Assembly: GCF_013620795.1 (NCBI RefSeq)
Contig: NZ_LGLW01000002.1
Coordinates: 124,001 to 188,000 of the forward strand
Length of the DNA: 64,000 nucleotides
Direction: 5' to 3'
Source of the DNA: Pseudomonas sp. Q2-TVG4-2
GTDB taxonomy: Bacteria > Pseudomonadota > Gammaproteobacteria > Pseudomonadales > Pseudomonadaceae
The notes under the pieces are model-generated. The model made no database searches. It was not told the DNA's origin and saw only the letters and a program-made list of their open reading frames with translations. Every line of letters starts with the position of its first letter. Position 1 is the first letter of the stretch. Below are positions 55,796 through 64,000 of the stretch, in pieces. Position numbers and translations under genes: made by a program.

Positions 55796-56701
55796 TCAAC
55801 CCTTCCCCTTGGTTCTCGTCAGGTGTGGGCCGGCGTTCTTTTCGAGATACTGGATGATCAGTCCCGCGACATCCTTGCCGGTGGTTTCTTCGATGCCGGC
55901 CAGGCCCGGCGAGGAGTTCACTTCCATCACCAGCGGACCGTGATTGGATCGCAGGATATCGACGCCGGCCACGCTCAGGCCCATGACTTTGGCCGCGCGG
56001 ATGGCGGTCATGCGCTCCTCGGGGGTGATCTTGATCAGGCTGGCAGTGCCGCCGCGATGCAGGTTCGAGCGAAATTCACCAGGCTTTGCCTGACGCTTCA
56101 TCGCGGCGATGACCTTGTCGCCGACCACAAAGCAGCGGATGTCCGCGCCGCCGGCTTCCTTGATGTATTCCTGAACCATGATGTCCTGCTTCAGACCCAT
56201 GAACGCTTCGATCACCGACTCGGCGGCGGTGGCTGTTTCGCACATGACTACCCCGATACCCTGAGTCCCCTCGAGCACCTTGATTACCAGGGGCGCGCCG
56301 TTGACCATCCGGATGAGGTCGGCGATGTCGTCGGGCGAGTGCGCAAAACCGGTCACCGGCAGGCCGATGCCGCGGCGCGCCAGTAGTTGCAGCGAGCGCA
56401 GCTTGTCGCGCGAGCGGGCGATGGCCACCGATTCGTTGAGCGGGAACACCCCCTGCATTTCGAACTGACGCAGGACCGCGCAGCCGTAGAAGGTGACGGA
56501 GGCGCCGATCCGCGGAATCACTGCATCGAAGCCTTCCAGAGGGCGGCCGCGGTAGTGAATCTGCGGCTTGTGGCTGGCGATGTTCATGTAGGCGCGCAGA
56601 GTATCGATCACAACCACTTCATGGCCGCGCTGTTGGCCTGCCTCCACTAAGCGGCGGGTCGAATACAAACGTGGGTTGCGCGACAGCACGGCGATTTTCA
56701 T
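55796..56701 (-). CDS. rimK: RimK-type ATP-grasp ligase (ribosomal protein S6 glutamate ligase)
   Basis: A 301-residue ATP-grasp enzyme beginning [20 protein letters not shown]. The ATP-binding lysine is in [20 protein letters not shown], with [18 protein letters not shown] and the metal-binding NSSPGL ([22 protein letters not shown]). RimK adds glutamates to the C-terminus of S6 and, in Pseudomonas, influences the proteome during host association. Its ATG overlaps the upstream rimB stop by 4 bp. An upstream 51-codon extension lies inside rimB and is rejected. Confidence 0.94.
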   Translation of the reverse strand: MKIAVLSRNPRLYSTRRLVEAGQQRGHEVVVIDTLRAYMNIASHKPQIHYRGRPLEGFDAVIPRIGASVTFYGCAVLRQFEMQGVFPLNESVAIARSRDKLRSLQLLARRGIGLPVTGFAHSPDDIADLIRMVNGAPLVIKVLEGTQGIGVVMCETATAAESVIEAFMGLKQDIMVQEYIKEAGGADIRCFVVGDKVIAAMKRQAKPGEFRSNLHRGGTASLIKITPEERMTAIRAAKVMGLSVAGVDILRSNHGPLVMEVNSSPGLAGIEETTGKDVAGLIIQYLEKNAGPHLTRTKGKG

Positions 56702-57195
56702 TGGGCACCGGGAGAGGTAAGGGTCTGGGGTTTTTCCTGCACGTAAGTGCGCGCAGGGTCGACCAGCCATTTGCCGTCCATCAGGGCTTTTGATCCCAAC
56801 AGCAGGCGATAGCGCATGGTCTTGCGACAGGTAAGGGTGAATTCCACGGGCCACAGATGAGTGCCCAGCGCCAGCAATGTGCGTACCACATAGCGGGTCT
56901 GCACATGGCCGTTGGAGCTTTTGATCGTCTTGCGTGCGATTACCGGCGCCTCACAGCGATGGCGCCGCTGTACGAGGGTGCCCAGGTGGGCGGTAAAGCG
57001 AACCCAGCGTTTGCCGCCGCGCTCGAATTCGCTGATATCGGTGGCATGCAATGCGGACGTGCTGGCGCCGGTATCGATTTTTGCGCGCAGGCCGACCACG
57101 CCGAGCTCAGGCAGGGCGATCCATTCGCGCAAACCGATGACTGTCTGAGGGTCGGGACTGTTCAACAAAAGCGTATCCAGTAGATTTCCGCGCAT
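56698..57195 (-). CDS. rimB: RimB-type retropepsin-like ATP-dependent zinc protease family protein
   Basis: A 165-residue single-domain aspartic-protease-like protein. [19 protein letters not shown] carries the DTGA catalytic triad typical of retropepsin folds, and [21 protein letters not shown] follows near the end. In Pseudomonas RimB is encoded with RimK and proposed to modulate S6 glutamylation by proteolysis. ATG 57195 is chosen over a Met nine codons upstream. It is the first gene of the rimBK pair. Confidence 0.85.
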   Translation of the reverse strand: MRGNLLDTLLLNSPDPQTVIGLREWIALPELGVVGLRAKIDTGASTSALHATDISEFERGGKRWVRFTAHLGTLVQRRHRCEAPVIARKTIKSSNGHVQTRYVVRTLLALGTHLWPVEFTLTCRKTMRYRLLLGSKALMDGKWLVDPARTYVQEKPQTLTSPGAQ

Positions 57196-57269
57196 TCTAG
57201 ACGGGGTGCATGACAACCGCATCTACCTGTACGACTCTATGACAACACGACGGCTGGCTGAGTTGACCG

Positions 57270-57665
57270 ATGAGCGAAAAAGACGACGGCAAAGTCCGGT
57301 TGGACAAGTGGTTATGGGCCGCGCGCTTCTTTAAGACGCGGGCGCTGGCGAAGGCCGCCATCGAGGGCGGCAAGGTGCATTGTCGCGGTGAGCGCTGCAA
57401 GCCGAGCAAGGAGCCGAAACTCGGCGAAGAGCTGGTGATTCGCGCTGGTTTCGACGAGCGCACGGTGGTGATTCGAGCGTTGTCTGCTGTGCGCCGAGGC
57501 GCGCCGGAGGCACAGTTGCTCTACGAGGAAACTGCTGAAAGCCTGGCACGTCGCGAGAACGCTGCGGCGATGCGCAAGGCAGGAACCTTGGGCGTGGAAA
57601 CCGACGGTAAACCGAGCAAGAAGCAGCGTCGAGCCTTGCAGCGCTTCCGCTCCGACGCCGGCTGA
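57270..57665 (+). CDS. hslR: Heat-shock protein 15 (Hsp15), RNA-binding S4 domain protein
   Basis: A 131-residue protein with the S4 RNA-binding domain VRLDKWLWAARFFKTRALAKAAIEGGKVHCRG at residues 8-40. A basic C-terminal tail (KPSKKQRRALQRFRSD) follows. Hsp15 rescues 50S subunits carrying blocked nascent-chain tRNA after heat stress. It lies upstream of hslO in the usual hslR-hslO order, 129 bp apart, and is divergent from rimB. Confidence 0.94.
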   Translation: MSEKDDGKVRLDKWLWAARFFKTRALAKAAIEGGKVHCRGERCKPSKEPKLGEELVIRAGFDERTVVIRALSAVRRGAPEAQLLYEETAESLARRENAAAMRKAGTLGVETDGKPSKKQRRALQRFRSDAG

Positions 57666-57794
57666 GCATCGGCAGTTGGACCGTTGCCACTTTCGACCTA
57701 GAATGCGGTCCCTTCTTTCAGGCGCCGTGCGTGATGGTCGAGTCGATGAGCTCGGCATCTGCGCAGCGGCACCGGCCTTCAATCTGCTCTGGTT

Positions 57795-58694
57795 ATGCTA
57801 ATGCTCGATTCCGATTACACCCAGCGATTCCTCTTCGATGACACCGATGTGCGTGGCGAGTGGGTCGGGCTCGAACGCAGCTACGCCGAGGTGCTGGCCA
57901 AGCACGACTATCCGGAGCCGGTTGCGCAGCTGCTGGGCGAATTGCTGGCGGCGGCGGGGCTGCTGGTCGGCACGCTGAAATTCGATGGCCTGATGGTCTT
58001 GCAGGCGCGTTCGGCCGGAGCGGTACCGCTGTTGATGGTTGAATGCTCGAGCAACCGCGAGGTGCGCGGCATCGCCCGTTATCACGAAGAGCAGCTGACC
58101 CCGGGCTCCACCCTGGCCGAGCTGATGCCCGAAGGCGTGCTGGCTATGACCATCGATCCGACCAATGGCCAGCGCTACCAGGGTATCGTCGCGCTGGACG
58201 GCGCCAATCTGGCTGACAGTCTGTCGAACTATTTCGCCTCGTCCGAGCAGCTGCCGACGCGTTTCTGGCTCGCCGCCGACGGTCGCCGTGCCTGCGGCAT
58301 GCTGCTGCAGCAGCTGCCGGCCGATCGCATCCGTGACGGCGAAGCGCGTGAGGCCAGCTGGCAGCATCTGCGCACGCTGGCCGATACCCTGTCGGCCGAG
58401 GAACTGCTCGGCCTGGACACCCAAACCGTCTTGCACCGGCTCTATCACGAGGAACAGGTGCGGCTGTTCGAACCACGTCCGATCACCTTCCGCTGCAGCT
58501 GTTCCCGTGAGCGTTCGGCCAACGCGATCGCGAGCCTGGGCCAGCACGACGCCGAGTTATTGCTTGGCGAGCAGGGTGGCGTGATCACCATCGACTGCCA
58601 GTTCTGCAACCACAGCTACCGCTTCGATGCGGCGGACGTCGCCCAGCTGTTTGCCGGTGCGGGTATCGAAGGCCCCTCCGGCACCCGACACTAA
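57795..58694 (+). CDS. hslO: Redox-regulated chaperone Hsp33
   Basis: A 299-residue Hsp33. It begins [26 protein letters not shown]. The C-terminal zinc site is formed by [12 protein letters not shown] and [12 protein letters not shown], giving the conserved CXC and CXXC thiols near residues 233 and 266. Oxidation of these cysteines releases zinc and activates the holdase. Two closely spaced ATGs (57795, 57801) are possible starts. Located between hslR and pckA as in PAO1. Confidence 0.95.
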   Translation: MLMLDSDYTQRFLFDDTDVRGEWVGLERSYAEVLAKHDYPEPVAQLLGELLAAAGLLVGTLKFDGLMVLQARSAGAVPLLMVECSSNREVRGIARYHEEQLTPGSTLAELMPEGVLAMTIDPTNGQRYQGIVALDGANLADSLSNYFASSEQLPTRFWLAADGRRACGMLLQQLPADRIRDGEAREASWQHLRTLADTLSAEELLGLDTQTVLHRLYHEEQVRLFEPRPITFRCSCSRERSANAIASLGQHDAELLLGEQGGVITIDCQFCNHSYRFDAADVAQLFAGAGIEGPSGTRH

Positions 58695-58794
58695 CTCGGG
58701 TTAAGGTCTCGGGGGGCTAGGAACCTTTTCGCCATCACGGGCTCATACCCAGCGCAGCGTCATTTCTGTCATAATCGCGCGCACTTTTTTCGGT

Positions 58795-58818
58795 GTAGCC
58801 CACTCTACGGAGGGCTAC
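58795..58818. repeat. Repeat-derived hairpin in the pckA leader
   Basis: GTAGCCC and GGGCTAC form an inverted repeat. The left part GTAGCCCACTCTAC is nearly the reverse complement of the terminus of the 54.3-kb element (GTAGAGTGGGCTTC), so this is probably a fragment of the same family. It lies 41 bp ahead of the pckA ATG. Confidence 0.5.
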
Positions 58819-58858
58819 AACAGCATGGAGGAATCGGCCCAGAGCCGACGGGGAACTC

Positions 58859-60400
58859 ATGACGCAAGCCAATAACACCGTGTATACCGATATCAGCACC
58901 GCTCAACTGATCGAAGAAGCCATCAAACGCGGTGAGGGTGAATTGGCCGCCAATGGTGCGCTCGTCGTGAAAACTGGCCACCGGACCGGTCGTTCGCCAG
59001 CTGATCGCTATATCGTCGAAGAGCCCAGCACTCAGGATTCCATCGCCTGGGGCCCGATCAACCGTCCGTTTCCGGCCGAGAAGTTCGATGCCCTGTGGGA
59101 TCGCGTCGAGACCTTCAACAAGGCTCAGGATCATTTCGTTTCCCACGTCCATGTAGGCTCGTCCGAAGGTCACTACCTGCCGGTGAAAATGTCCACCGCA
59201 ACGGCCTGGCAGAACCTCTTTGGCCGCCAGCTGTTCATCAACCCGGCGCAGTACAACCCCGCGGGCAAAGACCAGTGGCAGGTGCTCAACGTCGCCAACT
59301 TCGAGTGTGTGCCCGAGCGCGATGGCACCAACTCCGATGGTTGCGTGATCATCAACTTCGCTCAGAAGAAGGTGCTGATCGCCGGCATGCGCTACGCCGG
59401 CGAAATGAAGAAGGCGATGTTCTCGGTGCAGAACTACCTGCTGCCCGAAGCCGACGTGTTGCCGATGCATTGCGCCGCCAACATCGGCGAAGAAGGCGAC
59501 GTCACTTTGTTCTTCGGTCTGTCGGGCACCGGTAAGACCACCCTGTCGGCCGACGAGTCGCGCTACCTGATCGGCGATGACGAGCATGGCTGGGGCACCG
59601 GTGTGGTGTTTAACATCGAAGGCGGTTGCTACGCCAAGTGCATCGACCTGTCCGAGAAGAACGAGCCGGTAATCTGGAAAGCCATCCAGTTCGGCACCGT
59701 GCTGGAAAACGTTGTGCTGAACGACGAGCGCGTCGCCGATTACACCGACGACAGCCTGACTCAGAACAGCCGCGCCGCCTATCCGCTGGAGTACGTCGAG
59801 AAGCGTTCCGAGAAGAACCTCGGTGGTGAGCCGAACGCGGTAATCTTCCTCACCTGTGACCTGACTGGCGTGCTGCCCCCGGTATCGGTCTTGAACAACG
59901 AACAGGCCGCGTACCACTTCCTGTCGGGCTACACCGCATTGGTGGGTTCCACCGAAATGGGTTCCGGTAGCGGTATCAAGTCGACCTTTTCCACCTGCTT
60001 CGGCGCACCTTTCTTCCCGCGCCCGGCCGGTGTCTACGCCGAGTTGCTGATCAAGCGCATCCAGGCGTTCGGCTCCAAGGTCTATCTGGTCAACACCGGC
60101 TGGACCGGCGGTGGCTACGGTGTTGGCAAGCGCTTCAACATTCCAACGACCCGTGCGGTGATCGCCGCGATCCAGAGCGGCGCGCTGGTGGGTGCCGAAA
60201 CTGAGCATCTACCAATCATCAACCTGGACGTGCCAAAGGCCGTCGAGGGCGTCGATACCCAGTTGCTCAATCCGCGTAACACATGGGCTGACCAGAACGC
60301 CTACGACGAAGCGGCCAAAGAGCTGGCGAACAAGTTCATCGACAACTTCAAGAAGTTCGATGTATCCGAGGCCATCAAGGCCGCCGGTCCACAGCTGTAA
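58859..60400 (+). CDS. pckA: Phosphoenolpyruvate carboxykinase (ATP)
   Basis: A 513-residue ATP-type PEPCK. The kinase-1a Walker loop [27 protein letters not shown] lies near residue 220. [12 protein letters not shown] and [21 protein letters not shown] are also signature segments, and [25 protein letters not shown] is in the C-terminal half. It converts oxaloacetate and ATP to phosphoenolpyruvate in gluconeogenesis. It is monocistronic, with a clear terminator 15 bp downstream. Confidence 0.97.
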   Translation: MTQANNTVYTDISTAQLIEEAIKRGEGELAANGALVVKTGHRTGRSPADRYIVEEPSTQDSIAWGPINRPFPAEKFDALWDRVETFNKAQDHFVSHVHVGSSEGHYLPVKMSTATAWQNLFGRQLFINPAQYNPAGKDQWQVLNVANFECVPERDGTNSDGCVIINFAQKKVLIAGMRYAGEMKKAMFSVQNYLLPEADVLPMHCAANIGEEGDVTLFFGLSGTGKTTLSADESRYLIGDDEHGWGTGVVFNIEGGCYAKCIDLSEKNEPVIWKAIQFGTVLENVVLNDERVADYTDDSLTQNSRAAYPLEYVEKRSEKNLGGEPNAVIFLTCDLTGVLPPVSVLNNEQAAYHFLSGYTALVGSTEMGSGSGIKSTFSTCFGAPFFPRPAGVYAELLIKRIQAFGSKVYLVNTGWTGGGYGVGKRFNIPTTRAVIAAIQSGALVGAETEHLPIINLDVPKAVEGVDTQLLNPRNTWADQNAYDEAAKELANKFIDNFKKFDVSEAIKAAGPQL

Positions 60401-60414
60401 CACCCGCTATATCG

Positions 60415-60440
60415 AAACAGCCGCCTGCGGGCGGCTTTTT
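60415..60440 (+). terminator. Intrinsic terminator after pckA
   Basis: GCCGCC pairs with GGCGGC around a TGCG loop, followed by TTTTT. Confidence 0.88.
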
Positions 60441-60594
60441 CGTGGGCGACCGCTTCTCGGTCGGCGCCATTGTCGACGTGCTATCAGGTGACGGATCGAC
60501 GCGGCCGATGAATAACATCGATGAAGGTGCATGGATTCGATCAGTTCAGGCGCATAGCATGGCGTCCACCATTTTTACCAAGCGGAGCCACCCT

Positions 60595-61197
60595 ATGCAG
60601 ATCGAAGAAGCCATCCAGACCCGCCGCGCCGTGAAGGCCTATGACACCAGCTTCAAGCTCAGCCGCGAAGAGAAGGATGAGCTGCTGCAAATGGCGCTGC
60701 TGGCACCTTCGGCCTTCAACCTGCAGCATGTGCGCCTCGTCGAAGTCGGCGATCCGGCGCTGCGTGCGCAGATACGCGAGGTGGGCTGGAACCAGGCGCA
60801 GATGACTGACGCCTCGATGCTGGTGGTGGTCTGCGCGCAGCTGGATAGCTGGGAAAAGAATGTTCGCCGCGTCTGGGAAGGCGCACCGAACGAAGTGCAG
60901 GAGTACATGGCCGGCGCCATCGACAACTACTACCGCGGCAAGGCGCAGGTACAGCGTGACGAAGCCATGCGCAGCTGCGGGCTGATGGCACAGACGCTGA
61001 TGCTCGCCGCGCGTGGTAAGGGCCTGGATTCCTGCCCCATGGATGGTTTCGATTTCGATGCGGTTGGCAAGCTGATCAATCTGCCGGACAACCACGCCAT
61101 CGCCATGATGGTCGCGGTGGGCAAGCGTACCGTCGAGCCGAAGCCGCGAGTCGGCAAACTACCGTTCGATGAGGTCATCATTCGCGACCGGTTCTGA
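60595..61197 (+). CDS. Nitroreductase family protein
   Basis: A 200-residue compact nitroreductase. It begins MQIEEAIQTRRAVKAYDTSF, whose RRAVK loop binds FMN, and carries LLAPSAFNLQHVRLVEVGD and LMLAARGKGLDSCPMDGFDF. These are oxygen-insensitive NAD(P)H-dependent flavoenzymes that reduce nitro, quinone or enone compounds; the natural substrate is unknown. An upstream extension of the frame overlaps the pckA terminator and is rejected. It corresponds in position to PAO1 PA5190. Confidence 0.9.
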   Translation: MQIEEAIQTRRAVKAYDTSFKLSREEKDELLQMALLAPSAFNLQHVRLVEVGDPALRAQIREVGWNQAQMTDASMLVVVCAQLDSWEKNVRRVWEGAPNEVQEYMAGAIDNYYRGKAQVQRDEAMRSCGLMAQTLMLAARGKGLDSCPMDGFDFDAVGKLINLPDNHAIAMMVAVGKRTVEPKPRVGKLPFDEVIIRDRF

Positions 61198-61205
61198 GCG
61201 CCCTC

Positions 61206-61230
61206 AGAGACGCTCAGTCGAGCGTCTCTT
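61206..61230. terminator. Hairpin between convergent nitroreductase and DUF2790 genes
   Basis: AGAGACGCTC and GAGCGTCTCT form a perfect 10-bp stem with an AGTC loop and a short TTT tail. It probably terminates both converging transcripts. Confidence 0.65.
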
Positions 61231-61262
61231 TGCGGATTGGCCAGCGCCGGCTGATGGCCTTG

Positions 61263-61511
61263 TCAGTTCTGATTCTTGCAGCTGTCGGATAGGGTCCGAT
61301 ACGAGAGTTTGCGCAGCTCACCCGAGGAGTCCCGATAGGTCATCACCGCGTCGGTTACTTCACAGTAGGGTGTGGGCTCCAGCTTGATTGAGGCCACCGA
61401 CGCGACGTCGAGTTTGGTGCCGTAGGTGTAGGGCTCGGGTTCGGCGCTGTTGGCATGGGTGAGCGAGGCAGTGGACAACAGCAGGGCAGTGATAGCGAGA
61501 GTAACGCGCAT
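61263..61511 (-). CDS. DUF2790 domain-containing secreted protein
   Basis: An 82-residue protein with a signal peptide (MRVTLAITALLLSTASLTHA). The DUF2790 core is YTYGTKLDVASVASIKLEPTPYCEVTDAVMTYRDSSGELRKLSYRTLSDSC. Two Cys (EVTD-adjacent and near the end) could form a disulfide. The family is Pseudomonas-centred and of unknown function, with copper- or stress-linked members reported. ATG 61511 is the start because the 19 preceding codons are not signal-like. Confidence 0.85.
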   Translation of the reverse strand: MRVTLAITALLLSTASLTHANSAEPEPYTYGTKLDVASVASIKLEPTPYCEVTDAVMTYRDSSGELRKLSYRTLSDSCKNQN

Positions 61512-61820
61512 GGTGGGTGGGGTCCTGTTCGGGTTCGTGAGTATTTCCTGGTTCGCGAGCCGTATCACCTGATCCGGCTTCGCTTATGGTTCTTCTCAGG
61601 AGCCCGATCATCGTATTGTTAGTAAGCTCACTAACGATAATTGCCGATCTCAATGGCTCTGATTGACTGAACCTCTGCTCCCTTTTTTGTCCGTTTCGCG
61701 AGGCTGCGCTTGTCTGCCGGGCCCCGGGCCGACGGCTGGCCGTGCCTCGGCGACTGCCATGCATTACCGTCTCCCTCCTTTTGCTAACCTCTGGCTCCCC
61801 AGTCAAAGGAGTGACTCACG
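61512..61820. promoter_or_regulatory. Divergent promoter region with a long operator-like palindrome
   Basis: No gene. At 61615-61641 an interrupted palindrome is centred on GTTAGT-AAGCTC-ACTAAC, with outer ATT/AAT matches. TTAGT-N6-ACTAA is a shape used by MarR- and TetR-type repressors, but no such regulator is encoded nearby. It lies about 100 bp before the DUF2790 start and 180 bp before recQ. Confidence 0.5.
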
Positions 61821-63761
61821 ATGATCGAACAAACCCTGGCCCGGACCTTCGGCTACGACGGCTTCCGCGCCGGACAGGAACAGGCCATCCGCGCCGTGGT
61901 GGCGGGGCGCTCGGCCGCAGCGATCTTCCCTACCGGTTCCGGGAAATCGCTGTGTTACCAGTTGCCCGCGCTGCTGCTGCCACACCTGACCCTGGTGGTT
62001 TCGCCGCTGTTGGCGCTGATGCAGGACCAGCTGGCATTCCTGCACCGACACGGAGTCGCCGCCGCCAGCATCGATTCGGCGCAGAGTCGTGAGCAGCTCA
62101 GCGAAACCATGAGCCGCGCCAAGTCCGGCGAACTGAAGATTCTGATGATCTCGGTGGAGCGCCTGAAGAACGAGCGCTTCCGCACCTTCATCGCCCAGGT
62201 GCCGATTTCTCTGCTGGTGGTGGACGAGGCGCACTGTATTTCGGAATGGGGCCACAATTTCCGCCCGGACTACCTCAAGCTTCCCGACTACCAACGCCAG
62301 TTCAACATCCCCCAGGTGCTGCTGCTGACCGCCACGGCTACACCCCCGGTCATTACCGATATGCAGGCCAAGTTCGCCATCGACGCAGGGGACGTGGTGA
62401 CCACGGGCTTCTATCGCGCCAACCTGAATCTGCTGGTCGAGCCGGTTGTCGGCATGAACAAGCAGCGCCGGCTGGTGGAATGGCTGGCGGACAAGACCGG
62501 GCAGCCGACCATCGTCTACGTCACCCAGCAGAAGACGGCCGAACAGGCCGCCGAACATCTGGCGCAGCGCGGCTTTCCGGCGAGCGCCTATCACGCCGGG
62601 ATGAACCATGAGCTGCGTGAATCGATACAGCGGCGCTTCATGGCCGGCGAGCTGAACTGCATCGTCGCCACGATCGCCTTCGGCATGGGGATCGACAAAT
62701 CCGACATCCGCAACGTGGTGCACTACGACCTGCCGAAATCGGTGGAGAACTACAGCCAGGAGATCGGTCGCGCCGGCCGCGACGGTCAGCCGTCCGACTG
62801 TCTGGTGCTGGCCAATCGCGACAGCCTCAACGTGCTGCAGAACTTCGTCTACGGCGATACGCCGGAGCGTGAAGGTATTCGCTGCGTGCTCGACGAGCTG
62901 TTGCAGTCAGCCCCGAGTGGACAATGGGAGCTGATGCTCAACCAGCTTTCCGATCAGAGCAACATCCGCCAGTTGCCGCTGAAAACACTGCTTGTGCAGC
63001 TGGAGCTGCGCGGCATCATCGCGCCTCGCTTCGCTTATTTCGCAGAGTATCGCTTCAAGTACCTGCTCGAACCCGAAATGCTGCTTTCGAAATTCGAAGG
63101 CGAGCGACGGCAATTCGTCGAGGCCATCGTGCACACCTCGGCGCGCGCGAGAACCTGGTGCACGCTGGATTTCGATGCGCTCTATCAGCAGCACGGCGCC
63201 GATCGCGCACGGGTGGTCAAGGCGCTGGACTATTTTCAGGAGAAGGGCTGGATCGAGCTGGAGAGCAAGCAGATGACCGAGGTCTATGCGCTGCTGAATT
63301 CGGGCTTCGACCCGCAGCTGCTAAGCGGCGAGCTGCACGCCTATTTCAAGCAACACGAAACGAGTGAGATCACTCGCATCAACAACATGCTCGGGTTGTT
63401 TGAATCCGATGAGTGCCTCAGCCAGCGTCTGGCTGCCTATTTCGGCGATGCGCAAGCACCACAGCAGTGCGGGCATTGCTCGGTATGCCAGGGGCGAGTC
63501 GCACAACTGCCCGAGCCGCCTGCACTGACGCCTTTGAATGAACAGGACATGGTGGCTCGCTGCGTCCAGTTCAATCAACGTTATCGACAGCTCAAGGACC
63601 GCGCGCCCAGCACCGAATGCCTGACGCGTTTCCTCTGCGGCATCAGCGTGCCGGTGTTCACCAAGCTCAAGGCTCGCAGTATTCCAGGATTCGCGTCGCT
63701 GGAAGCCTATCCCTACGCCGAGGTGCGTGAGCGGGTCGTGACGGCACGAGAGAGCCGCTAG
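61821..63761 (+). CDS. recQ: RecQ-family ATP-dependent DNA helicase
   Basis: A 646-residue SF2 helicase. Motif I IFPTGSGKSLCYQLPAL lies near residue 35 and the DEAH box VVDEAHCISEWGHNFRPDYLKL near 134. Motif III is LLTATAT, and motif VI HYDLPKSVENYSQEIGRAGRDGQ lies near 305. The C-terminal part lacks a recognisable HRDC domain. Its clustered zinc-type cysteines (CGHCSVC) lie near residue 550, far beyond the roughly 380-403 position in E. coli RecQ. It is therefore a RecQ-like paralogue rather than the canonical protein. It likely unwinds 3'-tailed DNA in recombination or replication repair. Confidence 0.85.
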   Translation: MIEQTLARTFGYDGFRAGQEQAIRAVVAGRSAAAIFPTGSGKSLCYQLPALLLPHLTLVVSPLLALMQDQLAFLHRHGVAAASIDSAQSREQLSETMSRAKSGELKILMISVERLKNERFRTFIAQVPISLLVVDEAHCISEWGHNFRPDYLKLPDYQRQFNIPQVLLLTATATPPVITDMQAKFAIDAGDVVTTGFYRANLNLLVEPVVGMNKQRRLVEWLADKTGQPTIVYVTQQKTAEQAAEHLAQRGFPASAYHAGMNHELRESIQRRFMAGELNCIVATIAFGMGIDKSDIRNVVHYDLPKSVENYSQEIGRAGRDGQPSDCLVLANRDSLNVLQNFVYGDTPEREGIRCVLDELLQSAPSGQWELMLNQLSDQSNIRQLPLKTLLVQLELRGIIAPRFAYFAEYRFKYLLEPEMLLSKFEGERRQFVEAIVHTSARARTWCTLDFDALYQQHGADRARVVKALDYFQEKGWIELESKQMTEVYALLNSGFDPQLLSGELHAYFKQHETSEITRINNMLGLFESDECLSQRLAAYFGDAQAPQQCGHCSVCQGRVAQLPEPPALTPLNEQDMVARCVQFNQRYRQLKDRAPSTECLTRFLCGISVPVFTKLKARSIPGFASLEAYPYAEVRERVVTARESR

Positions 63762-63830
63762 CACGGCCGCAGCCCTTGGCCTGCCAGGCTCTGGATGGAA
63801 GCCGGGGACGTTGCGTGGCGCTCCGCCAAG

Positions 63831-64000
63831 TCACAACGCCTGGCGTACACCCTCGTCTTCACCCCACAACAGTTTGCCGAGGCCGGTGTCGGCGGGCAGC
63901 AGGAGCAGGCTGAGGATGAAGACCAACAACAGGCCCAACACATAGGCCAGGCTGATTAGCCTGTGGCGTCGATGCCGCTGCGCCTTGGGCCGCCGGGCGG
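63831..64000 (-). CDS. C-terminal part of a small membrane protein (truncated by window end)
   Basis: On the minus strand an open frame enters from beyond the window and ends at TGA 63831-63833. The visible 55 residues are basic (KAQRHRRHR), then contain one strong hydrophobic helix (LISLAYVLGLLLVFILSLLL), and finish LGKLLWGEDEGVRQAL. It reads like a single-pass membrane protein convergent with recQ. No family was recognised. The ORF in another frame here is a shadow. Confidence 0.55.
   Translation of the reverse strand, partial: ARRPKAQRHRRHRLISLAYVLGLLLVFILSLLLLPADTGLGKLLWGEDEGVRQAL

Noticed and set aside
58805..60208. 467-codon minus-strand ORF opposite pckA
   Set aside because: pckA is certain on the plus strand; the reverse ORF is a GC-driven shadow.
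63758..63943. 61-residue Cys-rich minus-strand ORF
   Set aside because: Another minus-strand frame through the same DNA encodes a convincing membrane helix and reaches the window end, so this one is a shadow.

Overview
The window is a high-GC gammaproteobacterial chromosome segment of Pseudomonas/Stutzerimonas (P. stutzeri-like) type. The main evidence is the right-hand half. The block CYTH triphosphatase, DUF47 protein, Pit transporter, argE, argA, gshA, thioesterase, tex, ompR-envZ, rimK, rimB, hslR, hslO, pckA and nitroreductase follows, from memory, the P. aeruginosa PAO1 order around PA5190-PA5210. Small Pseudomonas-typical proteins (DUF2388, DUF2790) agree with this. No prophage, CRISPR array or complete insertion sequence was seen.

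Layout. 1-1763: a tri-haem membrane cytochrome c and a DedA protein. 1796-5372: a three-gene surface-polysaccharide module (pyruvyl transferase, nitroreductase-like protein, Wzx flippase) read leftwards. 5830-5980: a probable Rsm/CsrB-type small RNA with six GGA motifs, three of them in hairpin loops, ending in a strong terminator. 6270-8260: a 2OG-Fe(II) oxygenase and a TerC-family membrane protein. 8984-10891: dctQM of the C4-dicarboxylate TRAP transporter, without the expected dctP. 10981-12994: KtrAB potassium uptake. 13265-15366: a LysR regulator divergent from an MDR oxidoreductase around a perfect palindrome. 15552-20992: an azoreductase, a ScsB/DsbD-like reductase and a double-thioredoxin TlpA-like protein, divergent from a MocR regulator. 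21396-23962: a PAS-HWE histidine kinase and its response regulator.

24629-25312 is a decayed chimera, in which an RsbQ-like hydrolase is joined to the C-terminus of a histidine kinase. A tRNA-Thr(UGU) gene and a methyltransferase follow. 26992-30205 is a second, complete TRAP system that resembles alpha-keto-acid transporters, with its binding protein divergent from the two membrane subunits. 30270-38346 holds an OsmC protein, a DUF2388 protein, a 1461-residue hybrid PAS/GAF kinase and two L,D-transpeptidase-type proteins. 38352-38482 holds an inverted-repeat element and eight exact CCTCCAG copies that abut the stop codon of an orphan GspE/PilB-type ATPase.

The right half is mainly housekeeping: phosphate and polyphosphate handling, arginine and glutathione synthesis, the OmpR-EnvZ (AmgRS) envelope stress system, heat-shock factors, gluconeogenesis and a non-canonical RecQ helicase. 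Two intrusions stand out. One is an alpha/beta hydrolase gene between argA and gshA. The other is a 74-bp inverted-repeat element between ompR and envZ. The window ends inside a small membrane-protein gene on the minus strand.

The best leads for follow-up are the Rsm-like RNA beside the polysaccharide module, the polysaccharide triad itself, the MocR/TlpA/ScsB/azoreductase locus, the RsbQ-kinase deletion scar, and the repeat elements at 38.4, 40.5, 54.3 and 58.8 kb. All identifications come from reading the sequence and from family knowledge. No database search was run.
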